Assembly: GCA_050013075.1 (NCBI GenBank) | Contig: JBEKFZ010000008.1 | Location: 1-64,000 of the forward strand | Source of the DNA: JBEKIK01 sp050013075 | Lineage (GTDB): Bacteria; Planctomycetota; Planctomycetia; Pirellulales; Thermoguttaceae | Length of the DNA stretch: 64,000 bases | Direction: 5' to 3' | Part shown: positions 18,322 to 27,020 of the stretch, piece by piece | How the letters are laid out: the number at the start of each line of letters is the position of its first letter | Position numbering within the stretch: position 1 is the stretch's first letter | Made by a program: the position numbers and the translations under genes | The notes under the pieces: generated by a model | Database searches by the model: none | Seen by the model: the letters and a program-made list of their open reading frames with translations, nothing else | What the model was told of the DNA's origin: nothing

Positions 18322-19848
18322 ATGACGCAAAATCGAGGTCTAACGCATCTGATATTGCTCGCGCTCGGCATTGCCCTGATCTCGGCGGGTTGTGCCACGG
18401 TGCCGTCAGACGGATCATCTCGGGATCGTCCGGGAGACGGAGGGCCCGGGCCGGGCGGCAGAATGGGAGACGGCATGAGAGGCGGCACGGGAGGCGGGAT
18501 GTTAGGCGGTGGACCCGGCGGACAGCGAGGCATGGGGAACGACATGGCGCAAACGCCAAAGCGGCAATCGACCGGCAAATTGTCTTCATCCGATGAACCA
18601 ACCAATGTGAATCCCGACGGCTCGCAAACGATTTCCCAGGCCTCGGCCCTTCAGCCCGGTCCCTCGGCCGGAGTTTTTCCGGCTTCGGCGGTTGTGAGTA
18701 CGGTAGCGGCGGAACCGATCGGGGTAGACGACTCGGGAAAATATCCCGTGTCGGTGTTGCCCCCGCAGCCGCAGGCGGCCACCGCGCCGCCGCAAGTGCT
18801 GGGCGATCCTCCGCCCACTCCGGCGTCCATGACCGATCCGATGAAGGACAAGGACGAAGATTTCTGGTCCAAACTAGCGCCTGAGAACGTGTGGAAGAGC
18901 ATTAAAAAAGCCACGGGCAACGGTCCCGACGAAAACATAGCCCGGGCGACTTTTAAAGAAGGCCAGGACTTGTTCCTGCAAAAGAAATTCGCCGAAGCGG
19001 CGGATAAATTCAACACCGCGGCCGATCGCTGGCCCGATACGCCGCTGGAAGAAGACGCCTTGTTCATGCTCGGCGAGAGCCGATTCTTCGCCGACCAGTA
19101 TCCCAAGGCGCACGACTGCTACGCACTTATGTTGAAAAAGTACAACAATTCGCGGCATCTGGACGTAGCCGTGCAACGCGAATTCGCCATAGGACGCTAT
19201 TGGGAACGATTGGACGCTTATCAACACAAGTATTCGATTACGCCCAACTTCACCGACAACGGCCGGCCCATGTTCGATACCTTTGGCTATGCAATTCAGG
19301 CCTTTCAAAACGTGCGCTTGTACGATCCCACCGGCCCCCTGGCCGACGACAGCGTGATGGCCACCGCAATAGCTTATTTCCAACGCGGCGAGTACGAGAG
19401 CGCGGCTGCGGATTTCGATCTGCTCAGGAAGGAATATCCCAACAGTGAATTCCAAAAGAACGCCCATCTCCTGGGACTGCAAGCCAAAATGCGGGTGTAT
19501 AAGGGCAAATACTACGATCCCACGTCTTTGAACGAGGCGGGCGAAATCGCCGATCAAATTATAAATCAATACAACGCCCAATTAGGACAGGAAAAAGCCC
19601 GCGTGGAGAAAGCCAGAAGGCAAATCCTCGAAGAAAAGGCCAACCGCGATTACGCCATGGCCCAATACTACGAAGACCATAAGTATTACGGCTCGGCACG
19701 GCTTTATTATCAAGATCTCATCCAGAAATATCCTTCCACCGATCGAGCCAAGGACGCCCGGGCAAGGCTCGACGCCATCAAGGGCCTGCCCGACGTGCCC
19801 ACGAATTACTTCAAATGGCTGACCGGTTTGTTCCCATCGAGTAAATAA
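18322..19848 (+). CDS. TPR lipoprotein of the BamD/YbgF type
   Basis: The protein has 508 residues. The signal peptide ends in the lipobox ISAGC, so it should be a lipoprotein. Residues 30-75 form a Gly/Arg-rich low-complexity stretch, followed by a Pro/Ala-rich linker. From about 205 it carries TPR-like repeats (ARATFKEGQDLFLQKKFAEA, DQYPKAHDCYALMLKKY, YFQRGEYESAAADFDLLRK, QYYEDHKYYGSARLYYQDLI) as in BamD, the outer-membrane assembly factor, or YbgF/CpoB. lptE begins 10 bp downstream, which supports an envelope-assembly role. BamD is usually near 250 residues, so this is an extended relative. Confidence 0.75.
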   Translation: MTQNRGLTHLILLALGIALISAGCATVPSDGSSRDRPGDGGPGPGGRMGDGMRGGTGGGMLGGGPGGQRGMGNDMAQTPKRQSTGKLSSSDEPTNVNPDGSQTISQASALQPGPSAGVFPASAVVSTVAAEPIGVDDSGKYPVSVLPPQPQAATAPPQVLGDPPPTPASMTDPMKDKDEDFWSKLAPENVWKSIKKATGNGPDENIARATFKEGQDLFLQKKFAEAADKFNTAADRWPDTPLEEDALFMLGESRFFADQYPKAHDCYALMLKKYNNSRHLDVAVQREFAIGRYWERLDAYQHKYSITPNFTDNGRPMFDTFGYAIQAFQNVRLYDPTGPLADDSVMATAIAYFQRGEYESAAADFDLLRKEYPNSEFQKNAHLLGLQAKMRVYKGKYYDPTSLNEAGEIADQIINQYNAQLGQEKARVEKARRQILEEKANRDYAMAQYYEDHKYYGSARLYYQDLIQKYPSTDRAKDARARLDAIKGLPDVPTNYFKWLTGLFPSSK

Positions 19849-19858
19849 TCACGAAAAT

Positions 19859-20404
19859 ATGCGGATCCCAATCGGAAATTCGTGCGTGCCGCTCTTTTTT
19901 GCCTGTCTGCCGGCAATGGCGCTGATGACCGGCTGCGCCAGTTACCACGTCGGCAACCAAACGCTCTATCCTGCGGAAATCCACACGGTCTACGTACCCA
20001 TGTTCGAGTCGGTCAGTTTCCGCCGCAACCTGGGCGAAAGGCTCACCGAAGCCGTGATGAAAGAAATCGAACTGAAAACGCCCTTTAAGGTCGTATCTGA
20101 TCCCAATGCCGACAGCATCCTTTCCGGACGCATAGTCGGGGAAGGCAAAGAAGTTTTAATCGGCTCGCGCGTGGGCGATCCGCGGGAAATACAGGTGAAC
20201 ATGCATGTACAGGTGGCTTGGACCGATCGGCAGGGCCGTTTGCTCCGCAATTCGCCGGCCGTGCCGCTGCCGGCCGAACTTGTCAATGTCCAAGGCACCG
20301 GGAACCTCGTGCCCGAGGTCGGTCAATCCGTCGAAACCGCCCAGCAAGAGGCCATCCAGCGCATAGCCACACAAATTGTTTCCCTAATGGAAAAACCGTG
20401 GTAA
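19859..20404 (+). CDS. lptE: LPS-assembly lipoprotein LptE-like
   Basis: LptE plugs the LptD translocon that inserts lipopolysaccharide into the outer membrane. The 181-residue product has a signal peptide with lipobox LMTGC and then ASYHVGNQTLYP, the hallmark start of this family. It also has VYVPMFESVSFRRNLGERLTEAVMKEIE, and the C-terminus has AIQRIATQIVSLMEKPW. It is translationally close to the upstream TPR lipoprotein, with a 10-bp gap. The family is diverse outside proteobacteria, so the exact role is inferred from motif and context. Confidence 0.78.
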   Translation: MRIPIGNSCVPLFFACLPAMALMTGCASYHVGNQTLYPAEIHTVYVPMFESVSFRRNLGERLTEAVMKEIELKTPFKVVSDPNADSILSGRIVGEGKEVLIGSRVGDPREIQVNMHVQVAWTDRQGRLLRNSPAVPLPAELVNVQGTGNLVPEVGQSVETAQQEAIQRIATQIVSLMEKPW

Positions 20405-20469
20405 ACTAGTGGATAGTGGGCGGTGGGCAGTGGGCGGTGGACAGTGGGTAGTGGGTGGTAGTCAGCAAG

Positions 20470-20600
20470 GGGTGGGCAGTTTACTGCCCACTCTCAACAT
20501 AAAATCCCCGCGAAACCGCAAGCGGTTTCAGAGTCTTATTCAACATTCATCATTTATCAATCATCATTTTTTCATCCTTCATCCTTCATCCTTTAAATGA
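20470..20600. repeat. Repeat cluster: TGGGCAGTTTACTGCCCA hairpin, GCGAAACCGCAAGCGGTTTC hairpin, CATCCTTCATCC
   Basis: Three of the recurring intergenic motifs stand side by side between lptE and folP: the GTGGGCAG hairpin, an AAACCGCAAGCGGTTT palindrome and a TTCATCC run that overlaps the folP upstream region. The CATCC run lies where the folP ribosome site should be, so none is visible there. Confidence 0.6.
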
Positions 20601-21445
20601 TTCCCGCCGACCTGAAAGTATCGGACCGCTGGAAACTTCGCGGTAAAACATTGTTTGTAAGGCGGATTCCGCTGCTGATGGGCATCGTCAACGTCACGCC
20701 CGATAGTTTTTCCGACGGTGGAAAGTATTTGGACCCGGATAAGGCCGTCGGGCACGGTTTGAAGTTGGTCGGCGCCGGGGCCGACATCCTCGACATCGGC
20801 GGCCAAAGCACCCGGCCCGGCGCCCGGCGCGTTAGCGTCCAGGAAGAACTCGACCGGGTCATGCCGGTGGTAAGCACGCTTTGCCGGGTTTCCCCGGCGC
20901 CAGTTTCGATCGACACGTTTGAACCCGGTGTGGCCGAAGAGGCCCTGATCGCCGGCGTCGAGGCGATTAACGACATTACCGCCTTCGCCGATCCAAAGCT
21001 TCTCGATCTGGCCGTTTCCAGCGGATGCGGCGTTTGCGCGATGCATAAGCAAGGCGATCCGCAAACAATGCAAGAGAACCCGCTTTACGAGGACGTCGTG
21101 GCCGAGGTGCTCGAATTCCTTCGTCGGCGGCGCGACGCCCTTACTGCCGCCGGCATCGAATCCGCGCGGATCGCCCTGGATCCGGGCATCGGTTTCGGCA
21201 AGACCAGGGAGCATAATATCGCCTTGTTGTCCAATGCCTGGCGGTTTCACGCCCTTGATTGTCCCATATTGATAGGCCATTCCCGGAAACGTTTCATCGG
21301 TCAAACGGCTGTGGCCGACTCGCTTCCGGGCACCATCGGCGCGGCCTTGGCCCTGGCCCGGCAAGGCGTGCAAATCCTCCGCGTTCACGACGTCGAAGCA
21401 GTGCGCAATGCCCTGCTGCTGTTCGAGGCCTGCGGCGGATTGTGA
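20597..21445 (+). CDS. folP: Dihydropteroate synthase
   Basis: FolP condenses p-aminobenzoate with dihydropterin pyrophosphate in folate synthesis and is the sulfonamide target. The two signatures are LMGIVNVTPDSFSDGGKY near residue 29 and a second in DILDIGGQSTRPGA. SIDTFEPGVAEEAL, the C-terminal GIGFGKTREHN and ILIGHSRKRFIGQ follow. The length of 282 is normal. ATG at 20597 is preceded by repeat sequence rather than a clear ribosome site. Confidence 0.93.
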   Translation: MIPADLKVSDRWKLRGKTLFVRRIPLLMGIVNVTPDSFSDGGKYLDPDKAVGHGLKLVGAGADILDIGGQSTRPGARRVSVQEELDRVMPVVSTLCRVSPAPVSIDTFEPGVAEEALIAGVEAINDITAFADPKLLDLAVSSGCGVCAMHKQGDPQTMQENPLYEDVVAEVLEFLRRRRDALTAAGIESARIALDPGIGFGKTREHNIALLSNAWRFHALDCPILIGHSRKRFIGQTAVADSLPGTIGAALALARQGVQILRVHDVEAVRNALLLFEACGGL

Positions 21446-21576
21446 GAGCATCTAACAAAATGAGGTGTGCCACTGCTTGCTTGCAAGCAGTGCTATTGGA
21501 AGTATCGGAAAATCACTGCTTGCAAGCAAGCAGTGGCACACAACTTATCCTTTAACTTCATTTTGTTAGAAGCTCT
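21445..21576. repeat. Nested inverted-repeat element with TCTAACAAAATGA ends
   Basis: The outer arms AGAGCATCTAACAAAATGA (21445-21463) and TTCATTTTGTTAGAAGCTCT (21557-21576) are inverted. Inside, TGTGCCACTGCTTGCTTGC pairs with GCAAGCAAGCAGTGGCACA, so the whole element folds on itself. The left arm overlaps the folP stop codon. The outer AGAGC...GCTCT ends resemble those of the GAGCCTATCC elements, which suggests a related or convergent family. Confidence 0.75.
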
Positions 21577-21759
21577 AAGTTTCTTTTTTCGATACGCGAC
21601 AAATATCCATAACTAACGGCGCCGCAACCAGTTATGGAAACAACATCCCACCCGCCGTTGGGCAAATCGCCGTTGACTTCCAGGGCCTATTAAGAGATAC
21701 TTCCCGGGCGAAATTTTCCAGGCCGCCCTTGTCTTGATCTTTTTCTCCGGCTTACTTGT

Positions 21760-23034
21760 ATGGCAAGCAGCGAATCGAACAATTTGTATGAATACTGTTT
21801 GAACGTGGCTAAGCGCGCCAAGCAGGCGGCGGAGGAATTGGTCTTAGCAACCGGTGCCCAAAAACACGAATGGCTCAACCGCTGCGCCCGATTGCTCGCC
21901 GAACGATCGCTGGCCTTGGCCGAGGCCAATCGAATCGACATCGGCAAGGCGCCCGAGTACGGACTGTCCGAGGCGGCCGTCGATCGGCTGCGTCTTACGC
22001 CCGAGCGGATCGCCGCCATGGCCAAGGCATTGGAAGAAGTGGCCCGCTTGCCCGAGCCCATCGGCGAGATTATCTCATCGTCGATCCGGCCCAACGGTTT
22101 GGAGGTGCAAAAAGTCCGCGTGCCCTTGGGGGTGATATTTTTTATCTACGAATCGCGGCCGAACGTCACCGCCGACGCCGCTTCGCTGTGCGTGAAGGCG
22201 GGCAACGCGGTTATTCTTCGGGGCGGCAAAGAAGCCATCCACTCGAACATGGCAATAGCCGAAATACTTGCCGAAGCCGCAGCCGACGCCAAACTGCCCG
22301 CCGATGCGATCCAACTGCTGGAAACCGTCGACCGCGAGGCGGTGGGGCATTTGCTGCGCATGCCGCAATATATTGACCTTTGCATTCCCCGCGGCGGCGA
22401 GAGTCTTATCCGCCGCGTGAGCGAAGAGGCAAAAATGCCGGTAATCAAACACTTCGCCGGCAATTGCCACGTGTACCTGGACAAATCAGCCGATCCGGAT
22501 ATGGCCGAAAAAATCGTGATAAACGCCAAATGCCAGCGCATGGGCGTGTGCAACGCCGCCGAGTCGCTATTGGTCCACGCCGACGCGGCCGGCGTGCTTT
22601 TGCCCCGCGTGGGAAAGGCCCTTTCGGACCGCGGCATTGAACTTCGCGGCGATGAAACTACCCGGCGACTGCTGCCGCAAGCCAAGCCCGCCACCGAAAA
22701 CGATTACCGGGAAGAATATCTCGGGCCGATCATTTCCATTAAGGTGGTCGATTCGCTCGAGGCCGCCATCGAGCACGTCAATCGCTACGGTTCGCGGCAT
22801 ACCGACGCCATAGTGACCCGCGATCTGGACGCGGCCCGGCTGTTCGCGGCCCGGGTCGATAGCTCGGCGGTCATGATCAACGCCAGCACGCGGCTGAACG
22901 ACGGCGGCGAGTTCGGACTGGGGGCCGAAATCGGCACCAGCACCGATAAATTCCACGCCCGCGGCCCATGCGGAATCAACGAATTGACCAGTTATAAATA
23001 CGTTGTTTACGGAACCGGACAAGTGCGGAATTAG
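21760..23034 (+). CDS. proA: Glutamate-5-semialdehyde dehydrogenase (gamma-glutamyl phosphate reductase)
   Basis: ProA reduces gamma-glutamyl phosphate with NADPH in proline synthesis. The 424-residue protein has the ALDH-superfamily fold. [30 protein letters not shown] and [12 protein letters not shown] are family blocks. The catalytic cysteine is Cys264 in [13 protein letters not shown], and the C-terminal [19 protein letters not shown] block is intact. The ATG at 21760 has no strong ribosome site. proB is not in the window. Confidence 0.93.
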   Translation: MASSESNNLYEYCLNVAKRAKQAAEELVLATGAQKHEWLNRCARLLAERSLALAEANRIDIGKAPEYGLSEAAVDRLRLTPERIAAMAKALEEVARLPEPIGEIISSSIRPNGLEVQKVRVPLGVIFFIYESRPNVTADAASLCVKAGNAVILRGGKEAIHSNMAIAEILAEAAADAKLPADAIQLLETVDREAVGHLLRMPQYIDLCIPRGGESLIRRVSEEAKMPVIKHFAGNCHVYLDKSADPDMAEKIVINAKCQRMGVCNAAESLLVHADAAGVLLPRVGKALSDRGIELRGDETTRRLLPQAKPATENDYREEYLGPIISIKVVDSLEAAIEHVNRYGSRHTDAIVTRDLDAARLFAARVDSSAVMINASTRLNDGGEFGLGAEIGTSTDKFHARGPCGINELTSYKYVVYGTGQVRN

Positions 23035-23063
23035 CGAATAACTTAAAATTTTATACTGATAAC

Positions 23064-23136
23064 TGTTAATGAGGGGTGGGCAGTTTACTGCCCATTCACA
23101 ACTGTAATGAGGGGTGGGCAGTTTACTGCCCACTTA
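23064..23136. repeat. Two tandem GTGGGCAGTTTACTGCCCA hairpins
   Basis: Two near-identical copies, GGGGTGGGCAGTTTACTGCC followed by CA(C), stand at 23072-23095 and 23110-23134, just upstream of the fliM start. They may form attenuator-like hairpins in the leader. Confidence 0.65.
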
Positions 23137-23141
23137 AATCT

Positions 23142-24182
23142 ATGGCCGGCGACGTTCTTAGCCAAATGGAAGTGGAAAACCTGCTTAGCGCGATGAGCTC
23201 CGGCGGGCGGGAACAGGCCGCCGCGGCGTCATCACCGGCCGCCGAGTATCGCGGCGCCGCGCGCACTCCGCCCATGTTTCGCGATAAGATTGTGACCTAC
23301 GACTTTAAACGTCCCGAACGCGTGGGCAAAGAGCAAATGCGCGCGCTGCACACCATGCACGAGGGCTTCGGCCGCAACTTCGGCGCGGCGCTTTCCACCC
23401 TGTTGCGGAGCATCGTGGAGGTGAAGCTCACCAGCGTCGATCAGCTTACCTACAGCGAATTCGTGTTCAGCCTGGAAAATCCGACTTGCTTCAACCTGCT
23501 GAAGGCCGAACCGCTGGAAGGCAACCTGATTCTCGACATCAATCCCTCGATTCTTTATCCCATCATCGACCGCATGCTCGGCGGAGGCCGGGAGATCGGC
23601 GCCCTGGCCCGCCGGCCACTGACGGAGATAGAATTGCGCCTGGTGTCGCGGATCACCGGGCTGTTTCTCCAGGAACTGCGCCACGCCTGGGAGAACGTGC
23701 TCGATTTGAAACTCTCGGTGGTGCAGGTGGAGAGCAACCCGCAACTGGTGCAGATCGTGCCGCCCAACGAAGTCGTGGTGCTGGTCAGCTTCGAGATCGC
23801 AATAGGCGACCTGCGCGGGATGATGAATCTTTGCATCCCTTACAATTCCATCGAGCGGATCGGCGGCAAACTGTCGGCCAATAGCTGGGTCACTTACGGC
23901 CGACGCCAGGCCACTCCCGAAAGCGTGGAACAGATCAGCCGCACCGTGTGCACGTCGCAGGTGGAGCTAAACGTCCGTTTGTCGCACACGGGGATTACCG
24001 CCAGCGAACTGCTGAGTCTGCGCGTGGGCGACATTATCACCACGGCCAAGGACGTCCACAGCCCGCTGGTTGTTTCGCTCGAAGGCATTCCCAAATTCCA
24101 CGCCTCGCCCGGCGCCTTTAAAGGCCACAAGGCGATCCTCATCACCAATGCCATCAAAGATCCCAGCAAAGCATTGGAGTGA
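23142..24182 (+). CDS. fliM: Flagellar motor switch protein FliM
   Basis: FliM is the CheY-P-binding C-ring component. The N-terminus MAGDVLSQMEVENLLSAMSS contains the QxEVDxLL-type segment of FliM (here SQMEVENLLSAM), although the CheY-binding peptide proper is reduced. The middle domain carries YDFKRPERVGKEQMRALHTM and IIDRMLGGGRE, and the C-terminal SpoA/FliN domain carries LRVGDIITTAKDV. I chose ATG at 23142 instead of 23076 because the extra residues come from the hairpin repeat. The length of 346 is typical. No other flagellar gene is nearby, which is unusual since fliM normally sits with fliN and other export genes. Confidence 0.9.
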   Translation: MAGDVLSQMEVENLLSAMSSGGREQAAAASSPAAEYRGAARTPPMFRDKIVTYDFKRPERVGKEQMRALHTMHEGFGRNFGAALSTLLRSIVEVKLTSVDQLTYSEFVFSLENPTCFNLLKAEPLEGNLILDINPSILYPIIDRMLGGGREIGALARRPLTEIELRLVSRITGLFLQELRHAWENVLDLKLSVVQVESNPQLVQIVPPNEVVVLVSFEIAIGDLRGMMNLCIPYNSIERIGGKLSANSWVTYGRRQATPESVEQISRTVCTSQVELNVRLSHTGITASELLSLRVGDIITTAKDVHSPLVVSLEGIPKFHASPGAFKGHKAILITNAIKDPSKALE

Positions 24183-24244
24183 GCTTTTATAAGTGGACAG
24201 GGAGCAGTGGGCGATGAGCGGATGGCGGGCGGTGGATGGTCGTT

Positions 24245-24371
24245 TATTGAGTGTCAGAAAAAGTATGTCGTATGAAAAGTCAGAGCCGGGGCGTGTCGCC
24301 CCGGTAATTCCGCACCCGACACGGCCCGGCTCTGAGGCGAAAACGCGACATTTATTACCTGACACTCAATA
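24245..24371. repeat. TATTGAG miniature inverted-repeat element, copy 1
   Basis: The 127-bp element begins TATTGAGTGTCAGAAA and ends TTACCTGACACTCAATA, which are inverted copies. The interior is a long palindrome pairing AGAGCCGGGGCGTGTCG with CGACACGGCCCGGCTCT around CCCCGGTAATTCCGG. The whole element can fold as one hairpin and has no coding capacity. It lies between fliM and the zinc-regulator gene. Confidence 0.85.
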
Positions 24372-24798
24372 GCCCCGGCACTTGCCGGGAGTTTTCAGCC
24401 GAGAAATCCATCCCGCGCTGTAAAGCCGCGACGGGCACCAACGGGCACCATGCGATAGCATGGTCGGTTGGTCGGTCGCGTTTGTTTTATTGCCACCAAA
24501 AAGCCCGTCCCCTTTCCGGGCACGGCACAGCGGTCGAGCGATGGTCGGGGTGATGGTTTACCGGCCAATTTCTTCAATCCGACCGGCAGTTCCCATGAAT
24601 CGAGAATCGCGGCGAGTTTCTTGACTTCAGCGGGTGTATCTTACCCAACTTTGATTTCTTTTCAGGCGATCCAGAGGGGGATTGTCAAATTATTGGCTGG
24701 TAATACAATGTATTATCATCCGCCGTGGATTTTAGCCCTACTGCTGAACGCTTGCCGGAAACTGTTAACTGTAAACCGATAACTTAAAACTTACTTCC
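24372..24798. other. Gene-poor stretch with a palindrome and a possible gene remnant
   Basis: At 24431-24481 lies a GGGCACCAACGGGCACCATG palindrome-type repeat, whose inverted relative is at about 28265-28310. On the minus strand 24395-24655 is open without recognisable start or domain (it includes KKLAAILDSWELPVGLKKLA). It may be a fragment of a decayed gene. No promoter was identified for the downstream regulator. Confidence 0.4.
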
Positions 24799-25098
24799 AT
24801 GCCGGCCAAAAGAAAACGAGAGATCGTCACCTTCAAAGTAGACCAGCCGCTTTGGGACGCCATGCGGGGGATCGAGAATCGCTCGGAGTTCATCCGCTCG
24901 GCGATTCTGTCGGCCTTGGATAGCGTTTGTCCTTTGTGTAAAGGTTCGGGCATTCTCACCCCCGACCAACGCAAGCACTGGAAAACCTTCGCTAAAAATC
25001 ACGCCTTGGAAGAATGCGAGGATTGCCACGCCGTGCATCTTGTGTGCGTGGCGCGCGGCGATACGGATGAGTCGCCAAGGGATGGGAAGGATTTGTGA
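24799..25098 (+). CDS. Ribbon-helix-helix / cysteine-cluster putative metal regulator
   Basis: The protein has 99 residues. Residues 8-41 have the ribbon-helix-helix pattern of CopG/NikR-type DNA-binding proteins (REIVTFKVDQPLWDAMRGIE, then RSEFIRSAIL). The C-terminal half has CPLC (Cys44, Cys47), CEDCHAVHLVC (Cys73, Cys76, His80, Cys83) and no enzymatic motif, so it can bind a metal. It overlaps or abuts znuA, so it is probably the zinc-dependent repressor of the transporter, analogous to NikR for nickel. The gene order rather than homology gives the metal. The next ATG is at 25098 (TGATG). Confidence 0.65.
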   Translation: MPAKRKREIVTFKVDQPLWDAMRGIENRSEFIRSAILSALDSVCPLCKGSGILTPDQRKHWKTFAKNHALEECEDCHAVHLVCVARGDTDESPRDGKDL

Positions 25099-26003
25099 TG
25101 ATTCGGAACGTTTTTGTTACGGCGATAATCGTGTTTGCCGCCGCGAAAATTCCGGCGGCTGAACCCATCGAGGTATTTGCCGGCATTCCGCCCGCGGCTT
25201 ATCTGGTCGAGCGTATTGGCGGAGATCGCCTTCATGTCGAAGTATTCATTCAGCCGGGGCAGGATCCGCACACCTTCGAGCCGGCGCCGAAACAGATCCA
25301 AGCCCTGGGCAAGGCGAAGTTGTTTTTCAAGACGGGCATGCCTTTCGAGAATCAACTATTGGAAAAAATCCGTGCTGTTCATCCTCGGCTGATAGTGGTG
25401 GACGCCGCCGAAGGCATCCAGAAGCGGCGCATTTCCGCTCAGCGCGCCGCCGGCGACGCCCGGCAGGACGGCGAGCACTCGCACGGCGATTCACCCGACG
25501 ACCTGGACCCGCACGTGTGGCTATCGCCGCCGCTGGTGAAAACAGTGGCGGCCAATATCGCTTCGGCCTTGGAAAAGATCGATCCCGGCGATGATGCTTT
25601 TTTCAAGGCGAATCTTGTGCAATTGCATCGGGAACTGGACGCCGTGGACGGTAAAATCCGCCTGGAGCTAAAGCCTTACGCGGGAAAATCGTTCTACGTG
25701 TTTCATCCGGCGTTCGGATATTTCGCCGATTGTTACCATTTGCGGCAAGAGGCCATCGAGGCCGGGGGCAGGCAGCCCTCGCCCAAGCAACTTCGCGACC
25801 TGGTGCAAAAAGCCAAGTCCGACGGCGTGCGGGTCATATTCGTCCAACCGCAGTTCGATCTCCATAGCGCACAAACCGTGGCCGACGCCATCGGCGGCCG
25901 GATAGTGAGCATAAACGACATGGAAAAAGATATACCCGCCAATTTGCAGGATATAGCCGGTAAAATTGAAAAGGCATTCAGAGAATCAGGGACGGCAAGA
26001 TAG
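25098..26003 (+). CDS. znuA: Zinc ABC transporter substrate-binding protein ZnuA
   Basis: This is the periplasmic cluster-9 solute-binding protein, 301 residues with a signal peptide. Metal-ligand regions are present: His58 in GQDPHTFEP, His139 in DPHVWLSPPL, His203 in YVFHPAFGYF and an acidic residue near 280 in SINDMEKD. The loop between the first two ligands has a short His/Asp-rich patch (EHSHGDSPDDLDPH), typical of zinc-binding ZnuA. ATG at 25098 overlaps the upstream stop by one base (TGATG). GTG at 25095 is an alternative start. It is followed by the ATPase and permease genes, so this is a complete importer. Confidence 0.9.
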   Translation: MIRNVFVTAIIVFAAAKIPAAEPIEVFAGIPPAAYLVERIGGDRLHVEVFIQPGQDPHTFEPAPKQIQALGKAKLFFKTGMPFENQLLEKIRAVHPRLIVVDAAEGIQKRRISAQRAAGDARQDGEHSHGDSPDDLDPHVWLSPPLVKTVAANIASALEKIDPGDDAFFKANLVQLHRELDAVDGKIRLELKPYAGKSFYVFHPAFGYFADCYHLRQEAIEAGGRQPSPKQLRDLVQKAKSDGVRVIFVQPQFDLHSAQTVADAIGGRIVSINDMEKDIPANLQDIAGKIEKAFRESGTAR

Positions 26004-26098
26004 CGTGACATGACATTGTAATAATGTTTAGCCCCAGAGCTTGCTCCGGGAGGAAAAGTTTTCCGTTCCCACGCCGGAGCATGGGAACTAGGTTTGGA

Positions 26099-26869
26099 AT
26101 GAATCCGATGCCCGACGAACCCGTTGTTTCACTGCGTGGCGTCTCTTTTTCCTACGGTCACGCCCCAATATTGGAAGACGTGAGTTTTGACGTCGGCCGA
26201 TTGGAATCGATGTGCATTGTAGGCCCAAATGGCGGAGGCAAAACAACGCTGGTGAAACTGATCCTCGGGCTGCTTGCGCCCCAGGCCGGAGAGATTCGCG
26301 TCTTCGGCCGCGCCCCGCGCCTGGCCAGGGTAAAGGCGGGCTACATGCCGCAGCACGTGCTTTACGATCCGCAATTTCCGGTGACCGCAATGGACATCGT
26401 GTTGATGGGACGGCTTGGACGGCGCGGGATGGGCGGTTTTTTCGGCTGGCACAATCGCCAAGACCGGCAAGCGGCGCTGGAGGCCCTGGAACAAGTCGAG
26501 ATGGCCGGGTCTTGCGCCCTGCCGTTCGCCTTGCTTTCGGGCGGACAGCGCCAGCGGGTTCTGGTGGCCCGGGCGCTTTGCAGCCGGCCCGAGTTGCTGC
26601 TCTTGGACGAGCCCACGTCGAACATCGATACGTTGGTGGAATCGCGCCTCTGGGAACTGCTCCGCGAATTGAACAGCCGCATGGCCATTCTCATGGTCAC
26701 CCACGATTTGGGTGTAGTTTCCAATCTGGTGGAAAAAGTAATATGCGTAAATCGCCGCGTCGTGGTTCATAACACCAGGGAGGTCACCGGCCAAGTGATA
26801 AGCGATCTTTACGGAGGTCATGTGCGCATGGTCCGGCACGGCGAACACCTGGAAAAAAATGATGAATAA
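26099..26869 (+). CDS. znuC: Zinc ABC transporter ATPase ZnuC
   Basis: The protein has 256 residues. The Walker A motif is GPNGGGKTT, the ABC signature LLSGGQRQR, Walker B LLLDEPTS and the switch histidine TH in MVTHDLG. The Q-loop has MPQHVLYDPQFPVTAMD. I prefer ATG at 26099 over the in-frame ATG at 26024, because the upstream residues come from a repeat (AGCTTGCTCCGGGAGG at about 26040-26055) common in the window. It energises ZnuB for zinc or manganese import. Confidence 0.9.
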   Translation: MNPMPDEPVVSLRGVSFSYGHAPILEDVSFDVGRLESMCIVGPNGGGKTTLVKLILGLLAPQAGEIRVFGRAPRLARVKAGYMPQHVLYDPQFPVTAMDIVLMGRLGRRGMGGFFGWHNRQDRQAALEALEQVEMAGSCALPFALLSGGQRQRVLVARALCSRPELLLLDEPTSNIDTLVESRLWELLRELNSRMAILMVTHDLGVVSNLVEKVICVNRRVVVHNTREVTGQVISDLYGGHVRMVRHGEHLEKNDE

Positions 26870-27020
26870 TGAATGATGAATGCTGAATTAAACAATGCAG
26901 CCGCTTGCGGCTTCGCGACCATGATCCACAATTCATTTCCAGTTGATTACAATGAACCGTGAAACATAAACAGTATAAAGAGAACTGTAAACTGTAAACT
27001 GAATACTGAAAACTAATAAT

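Noticed and set aside
24395..24655. Open frame on the minus strand as a gene
   Set aside because: It has no start with ribosome site and no domain. At most it is a remnant.
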